Source of the DNA: Micromonospora sp. NBC_00421
GTDB taxonomy: Bacteria > Actinomycetota > Actinomycetes > Mycobacteriales > Micromonosporaceae
Reading direction: 5' to 3'
DNA length: 64,000 nucleotides
NCBI RefSeq assembly: GCF_036017915.1
Contig: NZ_CP107929.1
Location: 1,922,001-1,986,000, forward strand
The notes below the pieces were generated by a model, which worked only from the letters and a program-made list of their open reading frames with translations, had not been told where the DNA came from and searched no databases. This document shows, in pieces, positions 32,599 to 40,437 of the stretch. Each line of letters starts with the position of its first letter. The first letter of the stretch is position 1. The position numbers and the translations under genes are program-made.

Positions 32599-34005
32599 TC
32601 AAGGAGTCGACTGTCCACCGGATTGTGGTAACTCACGGAGGACCACGTCGGCCGGTACCTGGATCGCGCTGCCGTGCATCGGGCGGCCGGAGAAGACGCC
32701 GGCCGAGCGCAGTGCCGCCGCCCACACCGGGTCGACGACGGCCACCCCGTGCACGAGTTCCGGTGTCGGCCGGAAGGTGCCGACCGCCCCGGCCGGTCGG
32801 GGCGCCAGCCACCCGCACCGCTCGCCGTCGACGCCGGCCTCGGCGCAGGCCGCCGCCACGTCCGCCCGGGTACAGGTGGCGGTGCCGTCGAGGACGTCCC
32901 AGGGCAGCGGCAGCCGCGCCCAGACCGTCGTGTCGGGGTGCAGGCCCCCGCCGGTGGACCGGTGCCAGGCCGCGAGGTCCGCCGCGATCAGCAGCATCGC
33001 CTTGCCCGGACAGGCCGCGTCGAGCAGGTCGAGGCTACCGGTGGCGGCCAGGGTGGCGATCCACGCCGTACGGGCGGTGTTGTATGCGCCGCAGAGCAGG
33101 TTCCACGTCGACGAGTCGTTGCCCCGGCGGACGACCATCGTGGCCCGGTCGAACTCGCTGGCCGACCAGATCCGGGCCAGCAACTCGGCGACCTGGCGCA
33201 TAGTGGCCCACCAGCGACCCAGCAGCTCACCACGTTGCCGGTCGGTGAGCCGGGCGAGGACCTCCGGGGTCGGATGGACCTGCGCGATCATCCACCAGTC
33301 CGTGTCGGGGGCGGCAACACACTGCCGGAACAGCAGATCGGCGATCTCGTCGTACGGGTTGTCCCGTCCGGACAGGGTGAACTCGCGGCGCAGCTTGCGC
33401 CGGGCGGTGAGGTACGCGACGAAGCAGGCGGCCCAGGGATCGGCCACGAAGGTCGCCAGCGGGAGACCGGCGGCGAACCCGGAGCGGGCCACCAGGGTGA
33501 GCTGCCGCCGGGTCTGCCCGGCTCCGAGCCGTCCGGCCTTGGCGGCCACCCGCCGGGTCACCCGGAACCGCCGGTTGTACTGCCGCTTGGACAGCTCGAT
33601 TCCGGCGGCGACCCGGTCCGCCCGGTTCAGCCGGTCCCGCTGGAAGTCGAGCCGGTGCTCGTCCCGCACGCCGAGGGACTCGCCGAGCCGGCGGGTGAAG
33701 TCGAGCAGTGACGTCGGGTCGTCCGGGTCGACGCCGTCGTCGGGCAGCGTGAACAGTCGCCGCGCCGCGTCGACCTGGCGGGTGCCGCCGACCGGGCGGG
33801 CGAAGTCGTCCGACATGGAGCTCTCGCCGTGCCACCGGGATGCCGCGCGGGCGGCTCGACCCAGCAGCATGCGGTCCCGCTGGTCGAATCGGTCGCCGAC
33901 GGCCCGGAACACCAGGTGGGCGACCTCCTCCGGTCGGGGCCGCCGGTCGAGGGTGGCGTACAGCGCGATCAGCGCGTCCGACGGGGACAGTTCGGCGAGG
34001 GACAT
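32599..34005 (-). CDS. conserved-looking protein of unknown function linked to tRNA-like RNAs
   Basis: 468 aa from ATG 34005 (MSLAELSPSDALIALYATLD); the frame is open up to GTG 34128, and the extra 41 residues would be repetitive. No signal peptide or membrane helix. It is rich in Arg and Trp. Distinct segments: RVTRRVAAKAGRLGAGQTRR (basic), FVADPWAACFVAYLTARRKL, DTDWWMIAQVHPTPEVLARL, MVVRRGNDSSTWNLLCGAYN, and AMLLIAADLAAWHRSTGGG. I do not recognise the family; it lacks the vWA/MIDAS features of Ro60. The immediate downstream tRNA-like pair on the same strand suggests an RNA-binding or RNA-using role. That is inference from context. Confidence 0.75.
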   Translation of the reverse strand: MSLAELSPSDALIALYATLDRRPRPEEVAHLVFRAVGDRFDQRDRMLLGRAARAASRWHGESSMSDDFARPVGGTRQVDAARRLFTLPDDGVDPDDPTSLLDFTRRLGESLGVRDEHRLDFQRDRLNRADRVAAGIELSKRQYNRRFRVTRRVAAKAGRLGAGQTRRQLTLVARSGFAAGLPLATFVADPWAACFVAYLTARRKLRREFTLSGRDNPYDEIADLLFRQCVAAPDTDWWMIAQVHPTPEVLARLTDRQRGELLGRWWATMRQVAELLARIWSASEFDRATMVVRRGNDSSTWNLLCGAYNTARTAWIATLAATGSLDLLDAACPGKAMLLIAADLAAWHRSTGGGLHPDTTVWARLPLPWDVLDGTATCTRADVAAACAEAGVDGERCGWLAPRPAGAVGTFRPTPELVHGVAVVDPVWAAALRSAGVFSGRPMHGSAIQVPADVVLRELPQSGGQSTP

Positions 34006-34053
34006 GCGGGTGATGGTGACAGCGGCCGGAGCGGTCGGGCAATCCGATTCGCC

Positions 34054-34115
34054 GGCGCTGCGGGCCGTTTCTCCCACGTTGGCGCTGCGGGCCGTTTCTC
34101 CCACGTCGGCGCTGC
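34054..34115. repeat. 27-bp direct repeats upstream of the 468-aa gene
   Basis: Two consecutive 27-base copies (34054-34080 and 34081-34107) with core GGCGCTGCGGGCCGTTTCTC followed by CCACGT, differing only in the last base, and a third partial copy GGCGCTGC (34108-34115). They lie between the divergent 468-aa gene and a methyltransferase gene and could be repeated operator sites, or code for VGETARSAN repeats if the protein starts at 34128. Confidence 0.75.
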
Positions 34116-34130
34116 CCCCTGGTGGCACGG

Positions 34131-34161
34131 TTGACCGTCACCTCGGCCGGCCAATCATGAT
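34131..34161 (+). promoter_or_regulatory. possible promoter of the methyltransferase gene
   Basis: TTGACC (34131-34136) and CATGAT (34156-34161) with a 19-base spacer. The start codon is only 11 bases after the -10, so the transcript would be nearly leaderless. Weak evidence from sequence alone. Confidence 0.3.
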
Positions 34162-34172
34162 CTTATGTACCG

Positions 34173-35189
34173 ATGATCAATCCCACTCCTCTCATGAGTC
34201 TCGTCGCCGGCGTCTGGGGCTTCAAGACCCTCGCCGTCGGGGTCGAGTTCGGCCTGTTCACCCGGTTGGCCGGCGGGCGGACCATCACCGTGGCCGAGGC
34301 CGCCGCCGAGTTCGGACTCGACGAACGCCCGGCCGACCTGCTGCTGGCCGCCAGCGCGTCGCTCGGGCTGCTCGACAAGGCCGGCGACGGCTACCGCAAC
34401 TCCGAACTGGCCGAGCAGTTCCTGGTCGAGGGGCAGCCGTACTACTTCGGCGCCCAGGTCCGCTACTCCGACCTGCGCACCTACCTGCCCTGGCACCGGG
34501 TGGGGGAAGCGCTGCGCGGCAACCGGCCGCTGACCTGGGACCCGCAGCAGCAGAAGTCCCTGTTCGACACCGCCGACTCGGAGCTGGTGGCCCAGTTCTG
34601 GGATGCCATGTTCGCCACCTCCCGGTTCACCGCCCGCGCGCTGGCCGACGCGTACGACTTCGGCCGACACCGTCGGCTGCTCGACGTGGGCGGCGGGGCC
34701 GGGGCGTTCCCGATCGAGTTCTGCCAGCGGCTACCGCAGTTGCGGGCGACCATCCTGGACCTGCCGCACGTCTGCGTCCGGGCCGAGGAACGGATCGCGG
34801 AGGCGGGGCTGACCGGGCGGATCGGCGCGGTCGCCGGTGACTTCCTCGCCGACCCGGCCCTGCCGGAGGGGCACGACGTCATCCTGCTCAGCATGATCCT
34901 GCACGACTGGGACGAGCCGACCAACCGGGCGCTGCTGGCCCGCTGCCACGCCGCGCTGCCACCCGGTGGCGCGATCGTCGTCTCTGAGTTGCTGCTCAAC
35001 GACGAGCGCACCGGCCCGCCGGAGGCCGCCCTGATGGGCATGAACATGCTCATCGAGACCGAGGGCGGCAAGAACTACTCCGGCGCGGAGTACACCGCCT
35101 GGCTGGTCGACGCCGGCTTCGTCGACGTCCGTACGGTGCCCTTCGACGCACCCGGCGCCAACGGCGCGGTGGTGGCCCGCCGGCCCTGA
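34173..35189 (+). CDS. SAM-dependent O-methyltransferase, AcMT/caffeate type
   Basis: 338 aa. N-terminal winged-helix dimerisation domain (about residues 10-85, VAEAAAEFGLDERPADLLLA), then the Methyltransf_2 fold: LLDVGGGAGAFPIEFCQRLP (SAM-binding GGGxG), ATILDLPHVCVRAEERIAEA, LLSMILHDWDEPTNRALLAR with the HDW catalytic-His motif, and GGAIVVSELLLNDER. This is the plant caffeate OMT/carminomycin OMT type found in natural-product pathways. It points toward, and is convergent with, the tryptophan-dioxygenase operon. The substrate is unknown; a hydroxylated aromatic is likely. Confidence 0.9.
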   Translation: MINPTPLMSLVAGVWGFKTLAVGVEFGLFTRLAGGRTITVAEAAAEFGLDERPADLLLAASASLGLLDKAGDGYRNSELAEQFLVEGQPYYFGAQVRYSDLRTYLPWHRVGEALRGNRPLTWDPQQQKSLFDTADSELVAQFWDAMFATSRFTARALADAYDFGRHRRLLDVGGGAGAFPIEFCQRLPQLRATILDLPHVCVRAEERIAEAGLTGRIGAVAGDFLADPALPEGHDVILLSMILHDWDEPTNRALLARCHAALPPGGAIVVSELLLNDERTGPPEAALMGMNMLIETEGGKNYSGAEYTAWLVDAGFVDVRTVPFDAPGANGAVVARRP

Positions 35190-35238
35190 CCGCGTGCTCC
35201 GGCCCGCCGCCCGGACACCGGTGCGGCGTGCCGGCGGC

Positions 35239-35275
35239 GACCCGTCGGCGCGGACGGCATCCGCGCCGACGGGTC
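35239..35275. terminator. hairpin between convergent methyltransferase genes
   Basis: Perfect 16-bp stem GACCCGTCGGCGCGGA/TCCGCGCCGACGGGTC with the five-base loop CGGCA. It lies between two convergent genes and can terminate both. Confidence 0.8.
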
Positions 35276-35288
35276 AACGCCGACGGGG

Positions 35289-36311
35289 TCAGCCCGGCTT
35301 GTACGCGGTGACCAGCTCCCACCCGCCGGGCAGCACCGCCACCCGGGTGAAGCCGACCTCGGCGAGCAGTCCGGTGTAGAACTCGACCTCCCGCAGCCGG
35401 CTCACACAGCTGTCCACCCCGATCAGGAAGTAGCTCCAGAAGAACTGCACGGCCAGCCGGTCCGGGGTGCGGAACTCCTCGCCGATCAGCAGCAGCCCGC
35501 CCGGCTCCAACGCCGCGTACGCCTGCTCGACCAGGTGTCGGGCCACGTCGTTGGGCCAGTCGTGCAGCACCCGGACGAACGCCATCGCGTCGTAGCCCGA
35601 CGGCAGCGGCCCGGCCAGGAAGTCGCCGCCGACGAACCCCAACCGGTCGGGATGACCCCGGGCGATCCGGGTGGCCGTCACCAGAGGGGACACCGGCGGC
35701 AGGTTGAACACGTCGGCCCGCAGGTCGGGGGCGGTGTCGAGGATGTGCGCGGCGAGCGTGCCGTCGCCACCGCCGACGTCCAACAGGCGTCGCCGGTCCG
35801 GCCAGAGCCGGTCGGCGTGCCGGTGCAGCGTCTCGATCACCGGGCCGAGCCCGGCGGCCATGCTGCGTTCGAAGTCGGCGGTCTGCGCGTCGGTCTTCGG
35901 CGGCCAGGCGAAGTCGTCGTCGGTCATGCCGACCTCACCGCGCAGGCTCTCGGCGAGCCGGCCGTGCAGCACCCGCCACGGGTAGCGGTCCCGGTCCCGT
36001 TCGATCGCGTCCGGGCCGACCGCCGCCACCACGGCGTCCCGCAGCCCCGGCACCGCCCGGTAGGTGGCGGCGGCGATGTCGTCGCCGGGCTCGTGCCGGG
36101 TGACGCAGCCGAGGGTCTCCAGACAGTCGAGGAACTTGTAGAGCCGCAGCGGGCGCACCCCGAACCGGGCGGCCAACGCGTCGAGGCGTACCGGGCCGGG
36201 TTCCAGCGCGTCGAGCAGGCCGAGGGCCAGCGCGGTCTCCAGCACGTCGACGGCCTTGGGCCCGTTGAAGAGCAGGCTCATCAGCGCCCGGGGCGACAGG
36301 GTGACGGTCAC
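35289..36311 (-). CDS. SAM-dependent methyltransferase of tryptophan-derived pathway
   Basis: 340 aa from GTG 36311, overlapping the upstream PLP-enzyme gene by GTGA. Winged-helix N-terminal domain (VDVLETALALGLLDALEPGP, FGVRPLRLYKFLDCLETLG) and Methyltransf_2 domain: LLDVGGGDGTLAAHILDTAP, LRADVFNLPPVSPLVTATRI, AFVRVLHDWPNDVARHLVEQ, LEPGGLLLIGEEFRTPDRLA. The catalytic-type HDW motif is kept. It is only distantly similar to the neighbouring methyltransferase at 34173. It is last in the four-gene operon and would modify a kynurenine- or anthranilate-type product at O, N or C. Confidence 0.88.
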   Translation of the reverse strand: MTVTLSPRALMSLLFNGPKAVDVLETALALGLLDALEPGPVRLDALAARFGVRPLRLYKFLDCLETLGCVTRHEPGDDIAAATYRAVPGLRDAVVAAVGPDAIERDRDRYPWRVLHGRLAESLRGEVGMTDDDFAWPPKTDAQTADFERSMAAGLGPVIETLHRHADRLWPDRRRLLDVGGGDGTLAAHILDTAPDLRADVFNLPPVSPLVTATRIARGHPDRLGFVGGDFLAGPLPSGYDAMAFVRVLHDWPNDVARHLVEQAYAALEPGGLLLIGEEFRTPDRLAVQFFWSYFLIGVDSCVSRLREVEFYTGLLAEVGFTRVAVLPGGWELVTAYKPG

Positions 36312-37474
36312 CGGCACAGCTCCTCGTCCAGCGCGTCCATGAACGCGTCCACCTCGTCGAGGGTGTTGTAGACGTGCGGTCCGACCCGCAGCCAACCCCG
36401 CCAGCTGCAGATCATGCTCCGCGCGGCCAACCGCCGCTTGACCGCCTCGCCGTCGGCGACGTCGAGGCACACCACCCCGCCGCGACGCTCCGGGTCGGTG
36501 GGGCTGACCACCGTGATACCGGCCGCCGCCGCCCGGTCCAGGACCCGCTGGGTGAGGGCCAGCGAGTGCCGCCGGATCGCCGCGGTGCCGACCCCCGCCA
36601 GCAGGTCCAGGCCGACCTGGGAGGCCAGCGAGGTCAGCGGGTACGGCGTACCGCCGGCGAAGCGTTGCGCTCCCGCCGCCCAGCCGGTCGACGGGCGGAA
36701 GGTCAGCGCCCGGTCGCCGGCCTGCCAGCCGGTGGCCGCCGGTGCCAGGCGCTCCACCAGGTCGGGGCGGACGTAGAGGAAGGCGGTGCCGACCCCGCAG
36801 AGCCACTTGTGCGCGCCGCCGAGGACGATGTCGACGCCGAGCGCGGTCACGTCCAGCGGGACCACCCCGACGGTCTGGAAGGCGTCCACCACCACCAGGG
36901 CGCCGACGTCGTGGGCGCGGGCGACCAGCCGGGGCAGGTCGACGGTGGCCCCGGAGGAGAAGCTGGCATGCGGTACGCAGACCAGCAGCGTCCGCTCGTC
37001 GACCCGGGCCAGCAGGGCGTCCTCGTCGAACCGGGGTCCACCGGTGCCGACCACGTCGAGCCGCGCGCCGTAGCGGCCGAACGCGGTGCCGATGAACGGC
37101 ACCGTCGGGTACTCCAGGTCGGTGGTGACGATCCGGTCCCGTGGCGGGCGGTAGTCGAAGCAGGACAGCACCCGGGCCAGCAGGGTGCTCAGGTTGGCGT
37201 CGGTGACCACGCTGCCGGCGGGTGCGCCGAGCAGCGCGGCCACCGAGTCGGCGTACCGGTCGAGGCCGACGTGCCAGCCCTGCCACACGTCGTCGCGCCA
37301 ATCGCGCAGGGTCTCCCAGTAGCCGGCGAGCACCTCCTCGACGCCCCGGGGCACCGCGCCGGTCGAGTTGTTGTTCAGGTAGACGCACGTCTCCAGCAGC
37401 GGGAACTCGGCGCGCAGGGCGGCGTGGGCGGCGGCGTCGAGGCACCGCGCCGGGAGGGTGTCGGATCCGCTCAC
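36308..37474 (-). CDS. class V PLP enzyme, kynureninase/epimerase-like
   Basis: 388 aa from GTG 37474, overlapping the upstream stop by GTGA. Aminotransferase class V fold: FPLLETCVYLNNNSTGAVPR, YRPPRDRIVTTDLEYPTVPF, VCVPHASFSSGATVDLPRLV, VVVDAFQTVGVVPLDV (PLP Asp) and the Schiff-base lysine in VLGGAHKWLCGVGTAFLYVR. The N-terminus YLNNNSTG recalls kynureninase (YLDGNSLG), while the HKWLCGxGTAFLYV motif is that of isopenicillin-N-epimerase-like enzymes. Downstream of TDO, a kynureninase-like cleavage or transamination of a kynurenine is the best guess. Confidence 0.82.
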   Translation of the reverse strand: MSGSDTLPARCLDAAAHAALRAEFPLLETCVYLNNNSTGAVPRGVEEVLAGYWETLRDWRDDVWQGWHVGLDRYADSVAALLGAPAGSVVTDANLSTLLARVLSCFDYRPPRDRIVTTDLEYPTVPFIGTAFGRYGARLDVVGTGGPRFDEDALLARVDERTLLVCVPHASFSSGATVDLPRLVARAHDVGALVVVDAFQTVGVVPLDVTALGVDIVLGGAHKWLCGVGTAFLYVRPDLVERLAPAATGWQAGDRALTFRPSTGWAAGAQRFAGGTPYPLTSLASQVGLDLLAGVGTAAIRRHSLALTQRVLDRAAAAGITVVSPTDPERRGGVVCLDVADGEAVKRRLAARSMICSWRGWLRVGPHVYNTLDEVDAFMDALDEELCR

Positions 37475-38763
37475 TCGGGGCGGCCTCCAATCGGGTCGGT
37501 CCGGGATGGACGGGGATCGGTGGACACGGCGGTGAAGACCGGCACGGAGCGGACGGCCGCCAGGTAGGGGGTGCCCTCGGTGTAACCGGTGCCGGTGCGG
37601 GAGCCGAGCATCCGGACCGCCAGCCGGTGATGGGTGCGTCGCCAGGTCAGCACGGCCTCGGCGAAGGCCGCCATCTGCTGGCGGACCAGGGTGTGCTCGG
37701 TTCCCCGGAGCCGGCCGTCGCGGACCGCCGCCCGGTAGGCCTGGTCGATCGACGGCTGGCCGGCCCGTACCAGGTCGCGCACCTCCGGCACCGACCGGTA
37801 CGCGGTGGAGTCCAGCCGGGCCGGCTCCGGGGTACGGCACAGCGACTCCATCAGCTTGTAGGAGCGGGACTGGATCGCGCTGGCCCCCTCGGTGTACTCG
37901 CGGAACGTCCGGAACGCCGCCGGTTGCATGGTGGCCAGCAGCGAGAACAACGCCCCGGCCCCGCCGATCAGCTCCCGGGCGTACGCCAGCCGGGCGGCGG
38001 CCTGGCGGGGTCGACCGGTGCCCAGCGCGGTGATCGTGGCCCGCAGCTCCTCGGCGACCCCGGCGAAGAGGCACTCGTACGCCTGGAGCACCCGGATGAA
38101 CAGGTACTCGTCGTGGGAGACGTAGACCGGCAACATGCTCAGCCGCAGGACCCGCTCCCGGGCGGCGTCACGACCGGTGACGGCGAGCCGGTGCAGCGCC
38201 ACCGCCGCGGTGACCGGGTCCGGGTCGGTGACCGTCCCGGCCAGACCGAGCCGGGTGAGGGCGGCGAATCCGGCCCGTACCCCGAGCCGGCACCGCTTGG
38301 TCACCAGCATCGGTCCCGGCCGCTGCTCGGGGAGCAGGTCGGTGCCGTCGGTCGAGGCGGCCAGCTCGAAGGCGACGGCGTCGGCGACGAGGTCGACCAG
38401 GAGCCGGTCGCGCTCCCGCCGCCCGACGGCCGGTAGAGGGAGCAGGGGCAGGGCCAGGTAGCTGAGGTAGTCGTACCGGGCGTCCCACTTGTCGAGCGCC
38501 ACGTCGAGGAAGGCGGACAGCTGGCGGTCGGGGGCCGCTCGGGCGTTCACCTGGGCGCGGAGCTGGTCCAGTAGGGCAAGGAGTTCTTTTTTGACGAAGT
38601 GTTTACCGACTCGATTGAATTCGGCGACTACCGCGTGGTAGGGGAATTGTTCGGGGTCGGCCGTACCGGACGACCAGTTCGTCAGCTCACGCACGAACCG
38701 CACCTCGGATGGGGATCGGTCAGGGACAGCGCCGACGATTCTTCGAGTGGCGCGGCTCGTCAT
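37471..38763 (-). CDS. second TDO-superfamily heme protein (PrnB/MarE-like)
   Basis: 430 aa from ATG 38763, overlapping the TDO stop by ATGA. It is longer than TDO, with an N-terminal extension (FVRELTNWSSGTADPEQFPY; DALDKWDARYDYLSYLALPL-type region). The TDO core is recognisable: EYLFIRVLQAYECLFAGVAE, LLATMQPAAFRTFREYTEGA, SAIQSRSYKLMESLC, and the C-terminal heme/substrate region WRRTHHRLAVRMLGSRTGTG-YTEGTPYL, which parallels the heme-His and GTGGS-x-YL signature of TDO. PrnB and MarE are family members that oxidise tryptophan derivatives differently from TDO. The reaction here is unknown. Confidence 0.8.
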   Translation of the reverse strand: MTSRATRRIVGAVPDRSPSEVRFVRELTNWSSGTADPEQFPYHAVVAEFNRVGKHFVKKELLALLDQLRAQVNARAAPDRQLSAFLDVALDKWDARYDYLSYLALPLLPLPAVGRRERDRLLVDLVADAVAFELAASTDGTDLLPEQRPGPMLVTKRCRLGVRAGFAALTRLGLAGTVTDPDPVTAAVALHRLAVTGRDAARERVLRLSMLPVYVSHDEYLFIRVLQAYECLFAGVAEELRATITALGTGRPRQAAARLAYARELIGGAGALFSLLATMQPAAFRTFREYTEGASAIQSRSYKLMESLCRTPEPARLDSTAYRSVPEVRDLVRAGQPSIDQAYRAAVRDGRLRGTEHTLVRQQMAAFAEAVLTWRRTHHRLAVRMLGSRTGTGYTEGTPYLAAVRSVPVFTAVSTDPRPSRTDPIGGRPE

Positions 38764-39464
38764 GCCTGTGCGGTGCGGGAATGGGTCGCCGCCGGTACGT
38801 CGGTGTCCGGCCGGGCCGACCGCAGCTCGGGGAAGAACCGGTGTCCGATGAGCTTGGCGAGCACCGTCGCCGGGCTCCCCGGAGACCCGGCGGGGGCGTG
38901 CCCGCCGACCCGCAGGGCGACCTCGTAGTGGCGTACCCGCCACTGGGAGACCCGCTCGTCCCAGGCGGTCATCGCCTCGGCGAGCCGGCGGGTCGGGTCG
39001 GTCGGATCCAGCGCGCCGAGCCTGCCGCCCCGGGTGGCGAGGTGCGCGGTGAAGGCCCGGCCGAGCTGTCGGCTCACCGTCGCCACCCGTCGCCACCCGG
39101 GTGACTCGGCGCCGGATCCGTTGCCCAGTGCCGGCTGCATCGCCTGGAAGTCGACAGGTGACAGGTGGCGGAACATCTCCAGTTGGTCGGTGACCAGTCG
39201 TACCGCGAGCGTCGCGCGCTCCAGTAGCGACGCTGCGGCCTGCGGGTCGTCGGCCGTGGTCCGGGCGACGGCCTCGGCCAGCTCGGCCTCGGCCAGCTTC
39301 AGCCACAGCTCGGCGGACTGGTGCACCACCTGGAAGAGCAGCTCGTCGCGGTGCAGCATGTCCGCCGGGTCGCGTTGCAGATCGAGCAGCTCGTCGGTGC
39401 GCATGTAACGGGCGTAGTCCGTAGCGCCGCCGCCCGGCAGCACAGGTGACTGGTCACGTTTCAT
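38760..39464 (-). CDS. tryptophan 2,3-dioxygenase
   Basis: 234 aa from ATG 39464 after GGAGGG; shorter than the roughly 280 aa of typical bacterial TDO. TDO motifs: YARYMRTDELLDLQRDPADM, HRDELLFQVVHQSAELWLKL (substrate His region), LVTDQLEMFRHLSPVDFQAM (from TMTPxxF), and WRVRHYEVALRVGG with the expected heme-ligand His. The GTGGS substrate loop is replaced by GSPGSPATVL. It converts L-Trp to N-formylkynurenine with heme and O2. It is first gene of a four-gene operon with a second TDO-fold protein, a PLP enzyme and a methyltransferase, so probably biosynthetic rather than catabolic. Confidence 0.88.
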   Translation of the reverse strand: MKRDQSPVLPGGGATDYARYMRTDELLDLQRDPADMLHRDELLFQVVHQSAELWLKLAEAELAEAVARTTADDPQAAASLLERATLAVRLVTDQLEMFRHLSPVDFQAMQPALGNGSGAESPGWRRVATVSRQLGRAFTAHLATRGGRLGALDPTDPTRRLAEAMTAWDERVSQWRVRHYEVALRVGGHAPAGSPGSPATVLAKLIGHRFFPELRSARPDTDVPAATHSRTAQA

Positions 39465-39844
39465 GAATATCCCTCCGGTGAACGCCGGCGCGGCACGGAT
39501 CCCGGCGCTCAACGGCGGCAATTATGCAACGAACATCAGCAATGTGTCACCCCCGACTTTTGTATTCTTCGGCCGCCTGTCGAGGGATGAATCACGTTTT
39601 TCCGGCCGGATCGCCGGTGCGGGCAGAATGAATTGTGTCCGGCCGGCGTCGATGATTGCCTGCTGAGTGGCGGGTCAAGCGGGAAGTGGGTGCCGGGGTG
39701 GACCACGCCACCCTCGTTACCGAGAGTGGCTGCTTGCCTACCTGCTGGTCGTGTGGTGGGGTTCTCCTGACGTGCCGGGCGCGGTCCCGCCGCAGCGCTC
39801 TCGGCGGTGGTGGGTGATCTGTTTCGGATTCACGAGGGGGTGCC
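39465..39844. other. 380-bp intergenic region, AT-richer, divergent promoters
   Basis: No credible gene. It has the TDO operon promoter (39521-39550, minus) and, around 39505-39655, clearly lower GC than surroundings. The remainder up to 39844 must hold the promoter of the plus-strand acetyltransferase gene, but no convincing -35/-10 pair was picked out. Confidence 0.7.
39521..39550 (-). promoter_or_regulatory. promoter of the TDO operon
   Basis: Reading on the minus strand: GTGACA (39550-39545), 18 bases, CATAAT (39526-39521). This is an unusually good sigma-70-type promoter for this window. The transcript would have a leader of about 50 bases before ATG 39464. Confidence 0.6.
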
Positions 39845-40405
39845 ATGACGACTGCGCCGATCTCCGGCTCGCGGCTGATCGACGGCTTCGGCGAGGTGTC
39901 CATCCGACCGGTGGAACCGGACCGGGACGTCGGGCTGATCCACGACTGGGTGACCCGGGAACGGTCCCGGTTCTGGGGCATGGGCGATGCCAGCCGGGAG
40001 CGGGTCCACGAGATCTACACGTACCTGGACTCGTCGACCACCCACCACGCCTACCTGGTCCACCGGGACGGCCGGCCGGTGGCGCTGTTCCAGACCTACG
40101 AGCCGGCCGCCGACCCGGTCGGGGGGTGCTACGACGTACGCCCCGGCGACTTCGGCATCCACCTGCTCATCGGCCCCCCGGACGGCGGGGTGGAACCCGG
40201 CTTCACCGGTGTGCTCCTCGACGCCTTCCTCGCGTTCGTGCTGGCCGACCCGGCCCGGCTGCGCATCGTGGCCGAGCCGGACGCGCGCAACGCGCGGGCC
40301 GTCGACCGGCTGGTCCGCGCCGGCTTCGTGCCCGGCCCGCAGATCGACCTGCCGGACAAGCGCGCCCAACTGCTCTTCCTCGACCGGTCGGCGGTGCGCG
40401 GCTGA
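39845..40405 (+). CDS. GNAT acetyltransferase, siderophore type (AlcB/IucB-like)
   Basis: 186 aa from ATG 39845. The sequence VSIRPVEPDRDVGLIHDWVT followed by ERSRFWGMGDASRERVHEIY, YLVHRDGRPVALFQTYEPAA, DFGIHLLIGPP and RLRIVAEPDARNARAVDRLV, AGFVPGPQIDLPDKRAQLLF matches the AlcB/IucB/RhbD family, which acylates hydroxylamine groups in hydroxamate siderophores. No other siderophore biosynthesis gene is in the window, but the downstream siderophore-interacting protein with an iron box supports an iron-related role. It is not obviously preceded by its own iron box. Confidence 0.87.
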   Translation: MTTAPISGSRLIDGFGEVSIRPVEPDRDVGLIHDWVTRERSRFWGMGDASRERVHEIYTYLDSSTTHHAYLVHRDGRPVALFQTYEPAADPVGGCYDVRPGDFGIHLLIGPPDGGVEPGFTGVLLDAFLAFVLADPARLRIVAEPDARNARAVDRLVRAGFVPGPQIDLPDKRAQLLFLDRSAVRG

Positions 40406-40437
40406 GCGGGGCCGCCACGCCGACCCGGGCCGCCATG

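Noticed and set aside
32599..34005. Bacterial Ro60/TROVE protein with Y RNAs.
   Set aside because: No TROVE sequence pattern and no vWA/MIDAS DxSxS motif could be seen, and the RNAs lack the usual Y RNA extra module; the analogy is kept only as an idea.
36308..38074. 588-codon reading frame joining the PLP enzyme to upstream sequence.
   Set aside because: The upstream part is a shadow of the TDO-like gene; the GTGA overlap at 37471-37474 gives a better start.
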